Position numbers and translations under genes: made by a program. A DNA stretch of 64,000 bases, taken from positions 1-64,000 of the forward strand of contig CAYLHF010000006.1 in the NCBI GenBank assembly GCA_964383365.1, in the 5' to 3' direction. Below, piece by piece: positions 1 through 8,471 of this stretch; within the stretch, counting starts at the first letter, position 1; every line of letters starts with the position of its first letter. The notes below the pieces were generated by a model that saw nothing but the letters and a program-made list of their open reading frames with translations, was not told the DNA's origin and made no database searches. The DNA is from CAYLHF01 sp964383365. Lineage in GTDB: Bacteria > Bacteroidota > Rhodothermia > Rhodothermales > UBA10348.

Positions 1-1299
1 GCGATTCGTCGATCCCTCCGCGTCAGTCCGGAAGTCGGGGTCGAAGAGGCCGATCTGAACCGCGCAAATGCGCTCAGACGATTCGCCAAGGCACACCGAT
101 ACCTTGCGGAGTTTGAGGCGACAAGTGCTCACTCCACGTCGCCTGGGCTGGACAATCCCAACGGGACGCCAAAAGGAGAATTGTATCTCGATCCTGAAGT
201 CAGGAATGACTGGAAAAACCTCAATGCCTTCAACAGACTCGAAATCAAGGCTATTCAGCCCATCTTTACCTGGGGAGAAGTAAGCGGAAATATATCGGCC
301 GCCCGATTCGGTGCCCACGCGCAGGAAGAGGCCGTTCGCGCCAAAGAACTCGAAGTCGCCGCACGAACCGGGGAAATGTATTACGGCCTGCTACTTACGG
401 AAGCGCTAACACGTCTGACCCGGGAGGCAGGAGAAAACGTAGACAAGGCCATAAAGGAGATCGAGCGTCTCCTCGACGAAGGGGCTGAAGGTGTGGATGA
501 TGCTGATCTATTCCAGGTTCAGATCACCCAGCAGGAATTCAATAAACGAGTCGTCGAGGTAGAGCAGAAGCATCTCACGGCCGTCGCTGCCTTGAGCAGA
601 CAGATGTTCCTGTCGGAGGGACAGACGCTGGTGACAGAGGAAACCGTTCTTTCCTCCATTCCTATGGATCTCCAGCCCCTCGAGTTCTATCTGCAACAGG
701 CGCTGACGAACCGACCGGTTCTTGCCCGGGCAGCCGCAGGATTTCGGGCTCGCGAGGCACTGGTGACGGTCGCACGGTCTGACCTTTTCCCAAAACTGTT
801 TCTTGCAGCCAGTGCAAAATACTCGGCGGCGCCGGACCGATTTCGGCAGCGAAATCCTTACGTCAGCGACCCCTTTCTGTCACGCGGACTTCAGATAGGA
901 TTTGGCTTCAGACAAAAACTGAATTTCAACCAGACCCGGGCGAAGGTTGAACAGGCTAGAAGCGAACAATCAAAGATGCGCTTTCAGGAGGACGCCGCAA
1001 GACAACTCGTCCTCTTCGAGGTCGAAGAAGCCTACCGTGAAGTGCTTATCAGTCGTGCCGCCGTCGGAGCACAATCGAAGGCGCTCAAGTTGAGTAAGGA
1101 ATGGCTCAGGACCGAGCAGGTTAATTTTGAATATGACCTGGGGGATACGGAAAATCTGGTCAAGGCCGTTCAGTCCAATCTGGAACTTCAGGCGGCCAGC
1201 TATCAGGCGATTCATGATTTCAACCGATCGATCATTCGTCTTCTGAAGGCGACTGGAACCCTCCCGGGCCTGGTCGAAAGCGGCACGCTTCTTGAATGA
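1..1299 (+). CDS. TolC-family outer membrane efflux protein (5' end outside window)
   Basis: The reading frame is open from the first base and ends at TGA 1297-1299, so 432 residues of a longer protein are visible; the start lies upstream. The visible part is rich in long amphipathic helices with heptad-like spacing (around residues 90-200 and 310-420), and a short beta-like stretch with Tyr/Phe/Gly lies near 270-310. That is the TolC/OEP alternation of coiled-coil helices and barrel strands. TolC proteins form trimeric outer-membrane ducts for RND, ABC or MFS pumps. No pump gene is visible, although an RND/MMPL exporter lies 38 kb away. An MlaC-like gene follows on the same strand after about 70 bases, so the pair may be one transcript handling envelope lipids. 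The family call is fairly sure; the substrate is unknown. Confidence 0.8.
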   Translation, partial: AIRRSLRVSPEVGVEEADLNRANALRRFAKAHRYLAEFEATSAHSTSPGLDNPNGTPKGELYLDPEVRNDWKNLNAFNRLEIKAIQPIFTWGEVSGNISAARFGAHAQEEAVRAKELEVAARTGEMYYGLLLTEALTRLTREAGENVDKAIKEIERLLDEGAEGVDDADLFQVQITQQEFNKRVVEVEQKHLTAVAALSRQMFLSEGQTLVTEETVLSSIPMDLQPLEFYLQQALTNRPVLARAAAGFRAREALVTVARSDLFPKLFLAASAKYSAAPDRFRQRNPYVSDPFLSRGLQIGFGFRQKLNFNQTRAKVEQARSEQSKMRFQEDAARQLVLFEVEEAYREVLISRAAVGAQSKALKLSKEWLRTEQVNFEYDLGDTENLVKAVQSNLELQAASYQAIHDFNRSIIRLLKATGTLPGLVESGTLLE

Positions 1300-1370
1300 T
1301 CAATAACGCATTGGTAACAACAGGCCACACCGTACCATCAGAGACCATATTGTATTCTTACGTGTCTTCA

Positions 1371-1970
1371 ATGAAGAACATTTTAAAGCGCATACCTCTT
1401 GTCATTCTGCTGTCCACGCTTTCCATACAGACCGGATATGCCCAACAGACCCGGGCAGATATTCAACTCATGCTCCGGAATCGTGATGGTATCATCAAGA
1501 AACTGGTCGGAACGGATGACGCTATTCCAGCTAGTCAGAAAGAAAAACTCAGAAACGTCATCAATGATTTCATTGACTTCCGTTCCATGGGAAAGGCTGC
1601 GCTCGGACGCCACTGGAAAAAACTTTCACCCGATCAACAAACCGAATTTATTGATGTCTTCTCTCGGGTTGTTCGATCAAATTCCATTGCGGATCTAGAC
1701 GTATATCGATCAGATGTTACGTACGGCGACATTCAGGTGACCGGACAGGAAGCCCACGTAATGACGACCATCACCTATAAGGAAGTGCCCACGACCGTGG
1801 CGTATGATCTCATTTATATCGATTCGACCTGGCGCGCATCCGATATCATTCTGGATGAAGTGAGTACCGTAAAAGGCTATTCCCGATCATTTCAGTCGTT
1901 GATCAGAAAAAAGGGGTTCGATGAACTGATGAAGCGTCTCCGAAAGAAGCTGGACGAGTCAGCGTCCTGA
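1371..1970 (+). CDS. MlaC/Ttg2D-like periplasmic phospholipid-binding protein
   Basis: The protein has 199 residues. I chose the ATG at 1371 because it opens directly into a signal peptide (MKNILK, then a hydrophobic run, cleavage after GYA near residue 23); an in-frame upstream codon at 1296 would bury that signal. The body matches the Ttg2/MlaC fold: an early FIDFRSMGKAALGRHW stretch (F-x-x-M-x-x-x-x-L-G-x-x-W), then LSPDQQTEFIDVF, and a C-terminal YxLI...W-x-x-x-D-I block (about 145-165). MlaC proteins shuttle phospholipid between membranes; the related HpnM proteins accompany hopanoid export. It follows the TolC-like gene on the same strand. The partner MlaA/B/D/E/F genes are not in the window, so the system it serves is inferred only. 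Confidence 0.75.
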   Translation: MKNILKRIPLVILLSTLSIQTGYAQQTRADIQLMLRNRDGIIKKLVGTDDAIPASQKEKLRNVINDFIDFRSMGKAALGRHWKKLSPDQQTEFIDVFSRVVRSNSIADLDVYRSDVTYGDIQVTGQEAHVMTTITYKEVPTTVAYDLIYIDSTWRASDIILDEVSTVKGYSRSFQSLIRKKGFDELMKRLRKKLDESAS

Positions 1971-2049
1971 ACCTTTAAAATGGCACCGCGTTCTGTCGTT
2001 TTCCTTCGACATTTCGCAAGACAGATATCACAGGTCGTTTCGAGTCGCT

Positions 2050-3015
2050 ATGAGCCAGACAGAAGGCTATGTGCTGCACATCTACGGTAGCGAAAAATAC
2101 GTTCATCATGCGGTCGCTTCAGTCGTAACGCTCCGGCGTCACGACCAAACTCGTCCGGTGGCCCTGTACGCGACAGACGATCAGATAGCACTGTTGAACG
2201 AAACGGGCCTCGATGCGCTTTTTTCTGTTCTGTTGCCGCTCCCGGAAGAACATCGCTCCATCGTAGGTTTCAAACATCATCTATATCGATTTAGGCCATT
2301 CGACCGGTGCCTGTATGTGGACGCAGATATGGTCTGGTGTAGAAATCCGGATGCGTTGTGGCGACAATTTTCGGCGTTCGATTTTACGGCAACCGGACTG
2401 GAGCGGGCCGATTTCTTCTTCGGCGGGCCCAAAGGATTCAGTATCGTCGCTCACGTGCTGATGGATCGGAGAAGGCGGACCATGAAGCGATTCGACACGA
2501 CATACCTGCCTCGTGTCCAGGCCGGGATGATCTACTCGGCAGATGAGGATCTTACTCGAGCCGTCTGTACGGAAGCCGCAGTGCTGCTGTCCCGACGATC
2601 GGAAACGCATTTTGCAAGCCGACTCGCCGAAGGAAGAAACGAGGAAACCTGCGAATGGAGCCTGGCCCTGGCAATGAGCCGAATGAATCTTCCAATCTGT
2701 AACTGGTTTCAGGGACAGAATACACCTCAAATGGATTTTGTCGAGAGTTACGTCCATCACGATGAAAATTTTACATCGGTGGAGTGCCTGTACTATGTGG
2801 ACCGGGTCGTACACGGTTTTCGAGGTCTGAAAAATCAAGTCACCCGAAAGATCCTGACCGCCATTTTTACGGCGTTTCCGGGAAAGGGAGACTATATGTG
2901 GGTCACACCCTTCGTTCTTCACTTTGGCTGGTTACACCACAAACAGCCATTTTTTGACCTGGCAGAACGTATCTGGGATCGAGAGATCGAGAACGCCGTC
3001 CCGGTCGGCGCATAG
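2050..3015 (+). CDS. GT8-like glycosyltransferase (glycogenin-type fold)
   Basis: The protein has 321 residues, without signal peptide or membrane segment. The N-terminal half looks like a nucleotide-sugar-binding GT-A fold. An initial strand contains AVASVVTLRRHD. A hydrophobic strand then leads into LYVDADMVW, where D91-A-D93 is a typical metal-binding DxD as in glycogenin and galactinol synthase relatives. The C-terminal half is less conserved, with several His and Trp residues (HGFRGLKNQ, HFGWLHHKQ). GT8 enzymes transfer sugars from UDP donors; donor and acceptor cannot be read here. It lies about 80 bases after the MlaC-like gene and converges with the next gene on the minus strand. Confidence 0.5.
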   Translation: MSQTEGYVLHIYGSEKYVHHAVASVVTLRRHDQTRPVALYATDDQIALLNETGLDALFSVLLPLPEEHRSIVGFKHHLYRFRPFDRCLYVDADMVWCRNPDALWRQFSAFDFTATGLERADFFFGGPKGFSIVAHVLMDRRRRTMKRFDTTYLPRVQAGMIYSADEDLTRAVCTEAAVLLSRRSETHFASRLAEGRNEETCEWSLALAMSRMNLPICNWFQGQNTPQMDFVESYVHHDENFTSVECLYYVDRVVHGFRGLKNQVTRKILTAIFTAFPGKGDYMWVTPFVLHFGWLHHKQPFFDLAERIWDREIENAVPVGA

Positions 3016-3065
3016 CTCAGGTCCGCTGACCAAGGCCGGGAACGCGCACATCTCATTCGAAACCA

Positions 3066-4853
3066 TCAGGTAGCGGTGGCAAGGTGATATAGATAGCTGA
3101 CGGTATCGGCATTCGAAAACGCCCAGACAAATAGGAGCGTCAGAATGACCACGACCGGATTGATGATCCAGATAACCAGCGCTGCGAGCGGTGAACAATC
3201 GGTGATTTTCATCAGATCGTACCCGGTCCTCACGGTCGACCAGAGCGACGATGCCCCCCAGACGGGAATAAGAACCAGAGACCAGCCGAGACGCCAGAGA
3301 TCGGGTAACGTCGATATGGCCATTGCAGCCGGAATGAGAGCCACAAACTGCCACCTGGGCCACACGGCAAGCATGAGTGCCTGACTGGGTAACAAGGGAG
3401 TTCTTCGCGCTGCGACGATCATCCAGACACCCATCCACACGGCCATTCCCAACAAAGACACACTTCCGATGAAGATGGTTGCAAATATCGGGCGTGCCAG
3501 CATAGCCGTCAGGGCCTGATGGGCCGTTTCGGGAAGAGCGCGTGCTACGACAATTCCCGGCAAAGTGTCAGATACGGATACCAATATCAATGTCCCCAAC
3601 ATACCGGTCGCGAGACCGACAACAGAAAGAAGCGCGGTACTGACGATCGGAAGGACTTCCCGGGCTTCTCTGACTGCATTCCGAAAAAAACCATGGGCGA
3701 AAAAGTATCGCGGTAGCATATATCTGAATCTTGGACCGGATGCATACAAAACGACTACCGTGATCAGAAGCACCCATCCCAGGAGGAGAAACCAGGGGAA
3801 GTCAGCACGTGGTTCATCAGCCCTGGGAAAGGAGAAGACCGTTCGTGCACCGGAATAAAAGCCCTGCACTACATTCATTGCCGGCCTCATTGCACCGCCC
3901 GTCGTGACCAATCCATACCGGCGATCGTACACGTCTTTTACACCTCCAGTCCCGGGTTCTGGAATCGTGTTTCGGTCTCTCCAACGATGAACGAAGAAAG
4001 TCTCCGGAACGCGATCCACCATCAGAGACCGGAAGGCTCCCTCCAGCATGCGAGCTTGCCATGCGGCCGAATGTTCTCGGTCCACCCCGGATCCGGCTCC
4101 CGGATCAACGTGCCAGCCTATCGATGCCAATCCGACGGGGGTATCGTGAGCTGTGCGCCACCTCGTGAGAAGTCCCACAGGATCTGCTTTTTCCAGCGCG
4201 TCGATCAGCACAAAATCGACCCGATCCGAGCATCGATCCTCCTCTATGAATGAGGTCACATAGTAAAAACGTTGATCGTGGGAGGAAGATACCCGCGACA
4301 GAAGTCTCGATAAAAAATCACACGTGACGCTGGATTGTGAATCGGGTCTTATTGCGAGTCCGACGGGTCCCGCCGACGGATGATTCCTGCCCGAGCGGAC
4401 CTCACTTCTCAGAAGTTTGAGAGCAAACGTCAACGAATCAGTCAGACGACCTGCAGAATAATCAAAAAGCGGTAATTCCCTGTAAAACGTCATTGCCAGT
4501 GAATCGGCCAGACCCAGGATCTCACCCGGAAGGGGTGCTACGACCCGAACTGCTCTGATTCCTGCCGCTTTCATTTCGACCAGATCCAGGCGGGCTTCCT
4601 TTCTCGAATTTGGACGCTCCCAGTACACACCCTGAACAGGATGATCAGGAGACTCCACCACCGTTTTCGTACCCGATCGATTGCGATCCTGCGCGCGTAC
4701 CAGAGCGTTCGGTCCCATCGCAATCAAAATCGACAGTGCGGCCAGAACAGATGCTGCTGCCCGCAGCAAATCTGCGCCTGTATCCGGCCTTCGCCTGACC
4801 GTCGACCAGTCTGAATCGAGACCAGAACAATGATATGTCTTTTCAGAATTCAC
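3066..4853 (-). CDS. Unrecognised protein: signal anchor, glycosidase-like exodomain, multi-pass membrane tail
   Basis: The protein has 595 residues and I do not recognise a named family. Residues 29-53 form a signal or anchor helix (LLRAAASVLAALSILIA). Residues about 70-345 look like a TIM-barrel glycosidase-type domain: VQGVYWER, then RLDLVEMKAAGIRAVRVVAP, resembling the start of GH2/GH5-type catalytic domains, and later ASIGWHVD and a FFVHRWRD stretch. From about 350 to the end there are five or six membrane helices, of the general look of Yip1-type domains. A secreted sugar-cleaving or sugar-binding domain tethered to the inner membrane is possible. It is transcribed toward the GT8-like gene and lies behind ftsZ, separated by a strong hairpin. 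Catalytic glutamates cannot be assigned. Confidence 0.55.
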   Translation of the reverse strand: MNSEKTYHCSGLDSDWSTVRRRPDTGADLLRAAASVLAALSILIAMGPNALVRAQDRNRSGTKTVVESPDHPVQGVYWERPNSRKEARLDLVEMKAAGIRAVRVVAPLPGEILGLADSLAMTFYRELPLFDYSAGRLTDSLTFALKLLRSEVRSGRNHPSAGPVGLAIRPDSQSSVTCDFLSRLLSRVSSSHDQRFYYVTSFIEEDRCSDRVDFVLIDALEKADPVGLLTRWRTAHDTPVGLASIGWHVDPGAGSGVDREHSAAWQARMLEGAFRSLMVDRVPETFFVHRWRDRNTIPEPGTGGVKDVYDRRYGLVTTGGAMRPAMNVVQGFYSGARTVFSFPRADEPRADFPWFLLLGWVLLITVVVLYASGPRFRYMLPRYFFAHGFFRNAVREAREVLPIVSTALLSVVGLATGMLGTLILVSVSDTLPGIVVARALPETAHQALTAMLARPIFATIFIGSVSLLGMAVWMGVWMIVAARRTPLLPSQALMLAVWPRWQFVALIPAAMAISTLPDLWRLGWSLVLIPVWGASSLWSTVRTGYDLMKITDCSPLAALVIWIINPVVVILTLLFVWAFSNADTVSYLYHLATAT

Positions 4854-4912
4854 GGGATTGGAGCACCAAGAATAAAAACGAAATATACCCCCGCGAGATG
4901 GTGAAAGCGCGA

Positions 4913-4941
4913 GAGCCGCGCCCCTCGTCGGGGCGCGGCTC
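4913..4941 (-). terminator. Strong hairpin behind ftsZ
   Basis: A perfect 12-bp GC-rich stem (GAGCCGCGCCCC against its complement) closes a 5-base loop. It lies about 135 bases after the ftsZ stop on the minus strand and some 60 bases before the next minus-strand gene starts. The tail on the minus strand is only weakly T-rich, so it may act as an intrinsic terminator of the dcw operon or as a 3' stabilising structure. The remaining bases between 4854 and 5075 hold no convincing gene. Confidence 0.6.
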
Positions 4942-5075
4942 CCTGCGAACCGAACCTCATGTTCACATCAACGACACCGCAGCCACGGTTCATCGTCGAC
5001 GGACAGGCCTTGCTCATGGACCTGCCGGGCGGGACTGGAGAACCCACCTCGAAGAAGGTTCGCATTTCATTGATT

Positions 5076-6332
5076 TCAGTCCATCATTTTTCTGAGAAAC
5101 GCCGGTACGTCCGTGTCTCCCTTCATTATTCTTTCGGACCGGTCAATGTCTTTTGCATTGACGACGCGTACCCGTCCGGCACCGTCACCACTTTGTGGTT
5201 CGACCGATATGTCGTCCTTCTCTGTAGTCTGTCGACGCATGTAAGCCGGTTCGTCCAACTGCCGAAGACTCTCCTCTCCCTTGTACTCGGTCGTCGCCGT
5301 CCCACCATCCAGGATCAACCGGCGGGACGTTTTTCTTTCCGGACGCTGCTCTACCCTGGAGTCAAATCCGGTCGCAATCACCGTAATACGGAGATCATCG
5401 TTCATGGCTTCATCGATGACCGTTCCGAATATAACTTCCACATCGTCTCCGGCTTCCTTCTGAATGATGCTCGTGGCTGCCGTCGCCTCCCGGATACCCA
5501 AAGAGGTTCCGGCCGATATATTCACGAGCACATTCTTGGCTCCGTGAATGGAGAGTCCATCCAGGAGGGGGCTAGCAAGCGCTTCCTGTGCCGCCCGCTC
5601 GGCTCGATTCTCACCCGAGGCGGTCGCGGCACCCATCAGAGCCGTGCCTCCATTCCTCATGGTCGTCTTCACATCGGCGAAGTCGAGATTGATCAGGCCA
5701 TGCACAGTAATTAAGTCACTGATCCCACGCGTAGCATTGTAGAGCACCTCATCGGCTTTGGAAAAAGCGTCGACCAGCGTGGTATTCGCCTCGGAAATAT
5801 CCAGCAGACGCTCGTTTGGAATAACGATAAGCGTATCGATGTTCTTACGCAGGAGTTCGATCCCGGTATTGGCCGACGCCGTACGCCGTCCTCCTTCGCA
5901 TTCAAACGGTTTGGTCACGATTGCCACCGAAAGAATCCCCATATCTTTGGCTATAGCGGCCACAATCGGTGCTCCCCCGGTCCCTGTTCCACCGCCCATA
6001 CCGGCGGTCACGAAGACCATATCGAACCCCCGAAGCGAATTCTCTATTTCCGTGCGGCTCTCTTCGACCGCCTCGGCTCCGATACTGGGCCGGGCGCCGG
6101 CTCCGAGTCCTTTGGTCAGCCCCTTCCCTGCTTGAATCTTGTTCGGGGCACGATTTGCCGCCAGAGCCTGCGAGTCCGTGTTGATAACATAAAATTCGAC
6201 ACCTGAGATTCCCTGTTGAATCATGTTGTTGACGGCGTTTCCTCCACCACCACCAACACCGACAACACAAATCTTGGCGTCCTCGTTAGACGCATCATCA
6301 AATGCGAAATAAGAGCTAAATGACGTCTCCAT
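5076..6332 (-). CDS. ftsZ: Cell division GTPase FtsZ
   Basis: The protein has 418 residues and polymerises into the cytokinetic Z ring. The N-terminal GTPase domain opens with CVVGVGGGGGNAVNNM (about 22-37) and has the tubulin signature GGGTGTG at 113-119. The catalytic T7 loop is seen as NLDFADVK. A variable linker of about 60 residues follows, and the protein ends in DVPAFLRKMMD, the conserved tail that binds FtsA; this version is typical of Bacteroidota. The start is supported by a good ribosome site, GGAGGT, four bases before the ATG. It is the last gene of the dcw operon, 80 bases after ftsA, the widest gap in the operon, which may hold an internal promoter. Confidence 0.98.
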   Translation of the reverse strand: METSFSSYFAFDDASNEDAKICVVGVGGGGGNAVNNMIQQGISGVEFYVINTDSQALAANRAPNKIQAGKGLTKGLGAGARPSIGAEAVEESRTEIENSLRGFDMVFVTAGMGGGTGTGGAPIVAAIAKDMGILSVAIVTKPFECEGGRRTASANTGIELLRKNIDTLIVIPNERLLDISEANTTLVDAFSKADEVLYNATRGISDLITVHGLINLDFADVKTTMRNGGTALMGAATASGENRAERAAQEALASPLLDGLSIHGAKNVLVNISAGTSLGIREATAATSIIQKEAGDDVEVIFGTVIDEAMNDDLRITVIATGFDSRVEQRPERKTSRRLILDGGTATTEYKGEESLRQLDEPAYMRRQTTEKDDISVEPQSGDGAGRVRVVNAKDIDRSERIMKGDTDVPAFLRKMMD

Positions 6333-6412
6333 GTGAACCTCCAGTAGTTCAGTTAAGACTTTTTGAGTTAAAGCGCGGGATCGAGCACTCCCGGCGCCGC
6401 TGTTTATTAAGG

Positions 6413-7675
6413 TCAGAGTTCATCGAACCATGATTTCATTCTTCCTGCAATTTTTCCCACCAAACCGTGGGAAGCATCCGAGCCGGACAACGATTCGCTT
6501 AGATCACTCCGGAAGGGAGTCCCGCCGACTATTTCAGGCCGAAGTCCATACAGAACCAGGCCCACTCCGGTAGCGAATTTGGGATCGGTAACTTCCTGTA
6601 CGATCCCCCCTGATATTCCCATAGGACGACCGATTCTGGCTTCCAGACCCAATATTTCACTGGCCAACTCGGCCGTTCCGGGGATCATTGACCCCCCTCC
6701 TGTCAGCACGACCCCGGCCGAAAGATGTCTGGCATACCCACTACGTTTTATCTCTATGGCTGCGATTTCGAGAATCTCCTCCAGACGCGGTTGAATGATC
6801 TGTGCCAGAGTACTCCGTCCAATGTGTTTCTCATGTCGTCCGCCTATCCCGGGAATTTCAATTTCCTCGTTGTCGGCCATTTCGGAGAGAGCTATTCCAA
6901 AATCCACCTTTAATTTTTCGGCCTGATCGCGCATCACGCCGAGTCCTTTCCGAATGTCGTCCGTGACCTTGTTACCGGCGACCGCGATGACGGCCGTATG
7001 CCTGATCGTGTTGTCTTCGAAGACGGCGATGTCGGTTGTACCGCCACCGATGTCGATAATAGCAACACCGACTTCCTTCTCGTCGTGATGCAGCACGGCA
7101 AACGAGGACCCCAGTGGCTCCAATACGATGTCTTCAACCTGGAATCCGGCCTTTTCGATACACCGGTAAATATTTTTTGCCGCGGAGACAAGGCCCGTTA
7201 TGATGTGAACATTCGCCTCCAGACGGACTCCGCTCATCCCCACAGGATCGATGACACCATCCTGACCATCGACAATGAACTCCTGTGGAATGACGTGCAG
7301 GATCTCCCGATCCGATGGCATGGCGACATGAGTCGTATCCTCAAGAAGACGATGAACATCTGCCTCGGTAATCTCCCCGTCCTGATTGGAAATGGTCACC
7401 ACTCCGCGGGATTGAAAACTCTGCACGTGGTCACCGGCAATTCCGACGATGACTTTTCGGACATCGACTCCCGCCATTCGCTCTGCCTCGTTGACGGCAA
7501 GTTGAACGGCGGCCACAGTCTTGTCAATATTTACGACGACGCCTCTATTGAGACCCTCAGATTCGGCTACTCCGATACCCAGGACATTGATTCGATCAAG
7601 CTCATCCATGGTCGCAACCACGGCGCATACTTTGGTCGTACCGATGTCCAATCCGACTACTATTCTATCACTCAT
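6413..7675 (-). CDS. ftsA: Cell division protein FtsA
   Basis: The protein has 420 residues of the actin/Hsp70 ATPase superfamily. It starts VVGLDIGTTKVCAVVA (phosphate-1 motif, about 6-21), has the IIDIGGGTTDIAVFE phosphate-2 motif in the middle and a VVLTGGGSMIPG adenosine motif near 325. The 1C subdomain unique to FtsA lies between about 85 and 160. The C-terminus ends MKSWFDEL, an amphipathic helix that tethers FtsZ to the membrane. It starts ten bases after ftsQ ends and is followed by ftsZ, the usual order. Confidence 0.97.
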   Translation of the reverse strand: MSDRIVVGLDIGTTKVCAVVATMDELDRINVLGIGVAESEGLNRGVVVNIDKTVAAVQLAVNEAERMAGVDVRKVIVGIAGDHVQSFQSRGVVTISNQDGEITEADVHRLLEDTTHVAMPSDREILHVIPQEFIVDGQDGVIDPVGMSGVRLEANVHIITGLVSAAKNIYRCIEKAGFQVEDIVLEPLGSSFAVLHHDEKEVGVAIIDIGGGTTDIAVFEDNTIRHTAVIAVAGNKVTDDIRKGLGVMRDQAEKLKVDFGIALSEMADNEEIEIPGIGGRHEKHIGRSTLAQIIQPRLEEILEIAAIEIKRSGYARHLSAGVVLTGGGSMIPGTAELASEILGLEARIGRPMGISGGIVQEVTDPKFATGVGLVLYGLRPEIVGGTPFRSDLSESLSGSDASHGLVGKIAGRMKSWFDEL

Positions 7676-7685
7676 AACGCTAAAA

Positions 7686-8471
7686 TTATTTTTCTTTCCG
7701 GTCAGACTTCGAGAAGGGTTTCTCTCGCACGTGAGCGACTATCTGACTGTCAAAACGAAGGTCGATCATGTCGAACATCTTCTCAGGAGACGGCAGCATT
7801 TCCTGTCGATGAAAGGAGACCAACTCGGTCAGTTTCTCTCCAAAATGGTCCTTGCCCAGTCGTACGGGCGTCGCCCCGTGACCTCCTACGGGTTCCATCC
7901 TGATCGACACTTCGCCATCGAGAAGAAGGACCTCCGAAAGAATCGCATCGGAGGTCTGCGAAGTCGAATCGAGTGATGTGAGGAGCGATCGGATCATCGG
8001 ACTTCTGGTTGGTTCACCCGAATGGAAACCCTCCCGATATCCCGACAGCACGGGTACATCGTATACGATCGAGTCCGGTGCGTGAACGGGGTATCCATAC
8101 CGGTCGAGATAAAAAGACGGTCTTCCGCGATGATCGAGCGTACGAACTACCGGCGTACGTTCCGTTACCGATATCACCAGTGTCCCGGTCGGAAGGCGGG
8201 ATACATCCGTCTGTTCTACCCAGGCGTGCTCATCTACTCTCGCTTCAATGTCACCCGGCTCAAGCCTGAACAGAACCATACCGGTATCTACTCCAGCCAG
8301 AGCCCGTATTTCATCTGTAGACGCGACGTGCACGCCGCGGATATCGATTTGCTGCACCGTCACCCGCATGAGCCACTGCCACCCGGCAATCGCTCCGGCA
8401 AGGACGATGACGATCATCATTCCCTGCAGGAACCCAGAACTCCTTATATATCCGCGGAGTTGTTCACTCAT
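7686..8471 (-). CDS. ftsQ: Cell division protein FtsQ
   Basis: The protein has 261 residues. A short cytoplasmic stretch is followed by one membrane helix (about 14-35). The POTRA domain then begins VTVQQIDIRGVHVASTDEIRALAGVDTG, and the beta domain carries VTERTPVVRTLDHRGRPSFYLDRYGYP. FtsQ bridges early and late divisome proteins (with FtsB/FtsL) in the periplasm. It overlaps the murC stop by four bases (ATGA), so the two are likely translationally coupled. The sequence is divergent, as is normal for FtsQ; the call rests on both topology and position between murC and ftsA. Confidence 0.92.
   Translation of the reverse strand: MSEQLRGYIRSSGFLQGMMIVIVLAGAIAGWQWLMRVTVQQIDIRGVHVASTDEIRALAGVDTGMVLFRLEPGDIEARVDEHAWVEQTDVSRLPTGTLVISVTERTPVVRTLDHRGRPSFYLDRYGYPVHAPDSIVYDVPVLSGYREGFHSGEPTRSPMIRSLLTSLDSTSQTSDAILSEVLLLDGEVSIRMEPVGGHGATPVRLGKDHFGEKLTELVSFHRQEMLPSPEKMFDMIDLRFDSQIVAHVREKPFSKSDRKEK

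Noticed and set aside
2281..2922. 213-codon minus-strand frame inside the GT8-like gene
   Set aside because: The plus-strand frame has a DxD motif and coherent fold; this one has none.
4850..5065. 71-codon frame on the minus strand behind ftsZ
   Set aside because: It spans the terminator hairpin and has the composition of non-coding sequence.
6998..7903. 301-codon plus-strand frame across ftsA and ftsQ
   Set aside because: It is antisense to two certain genes and has no family likeness; a shadow frame.
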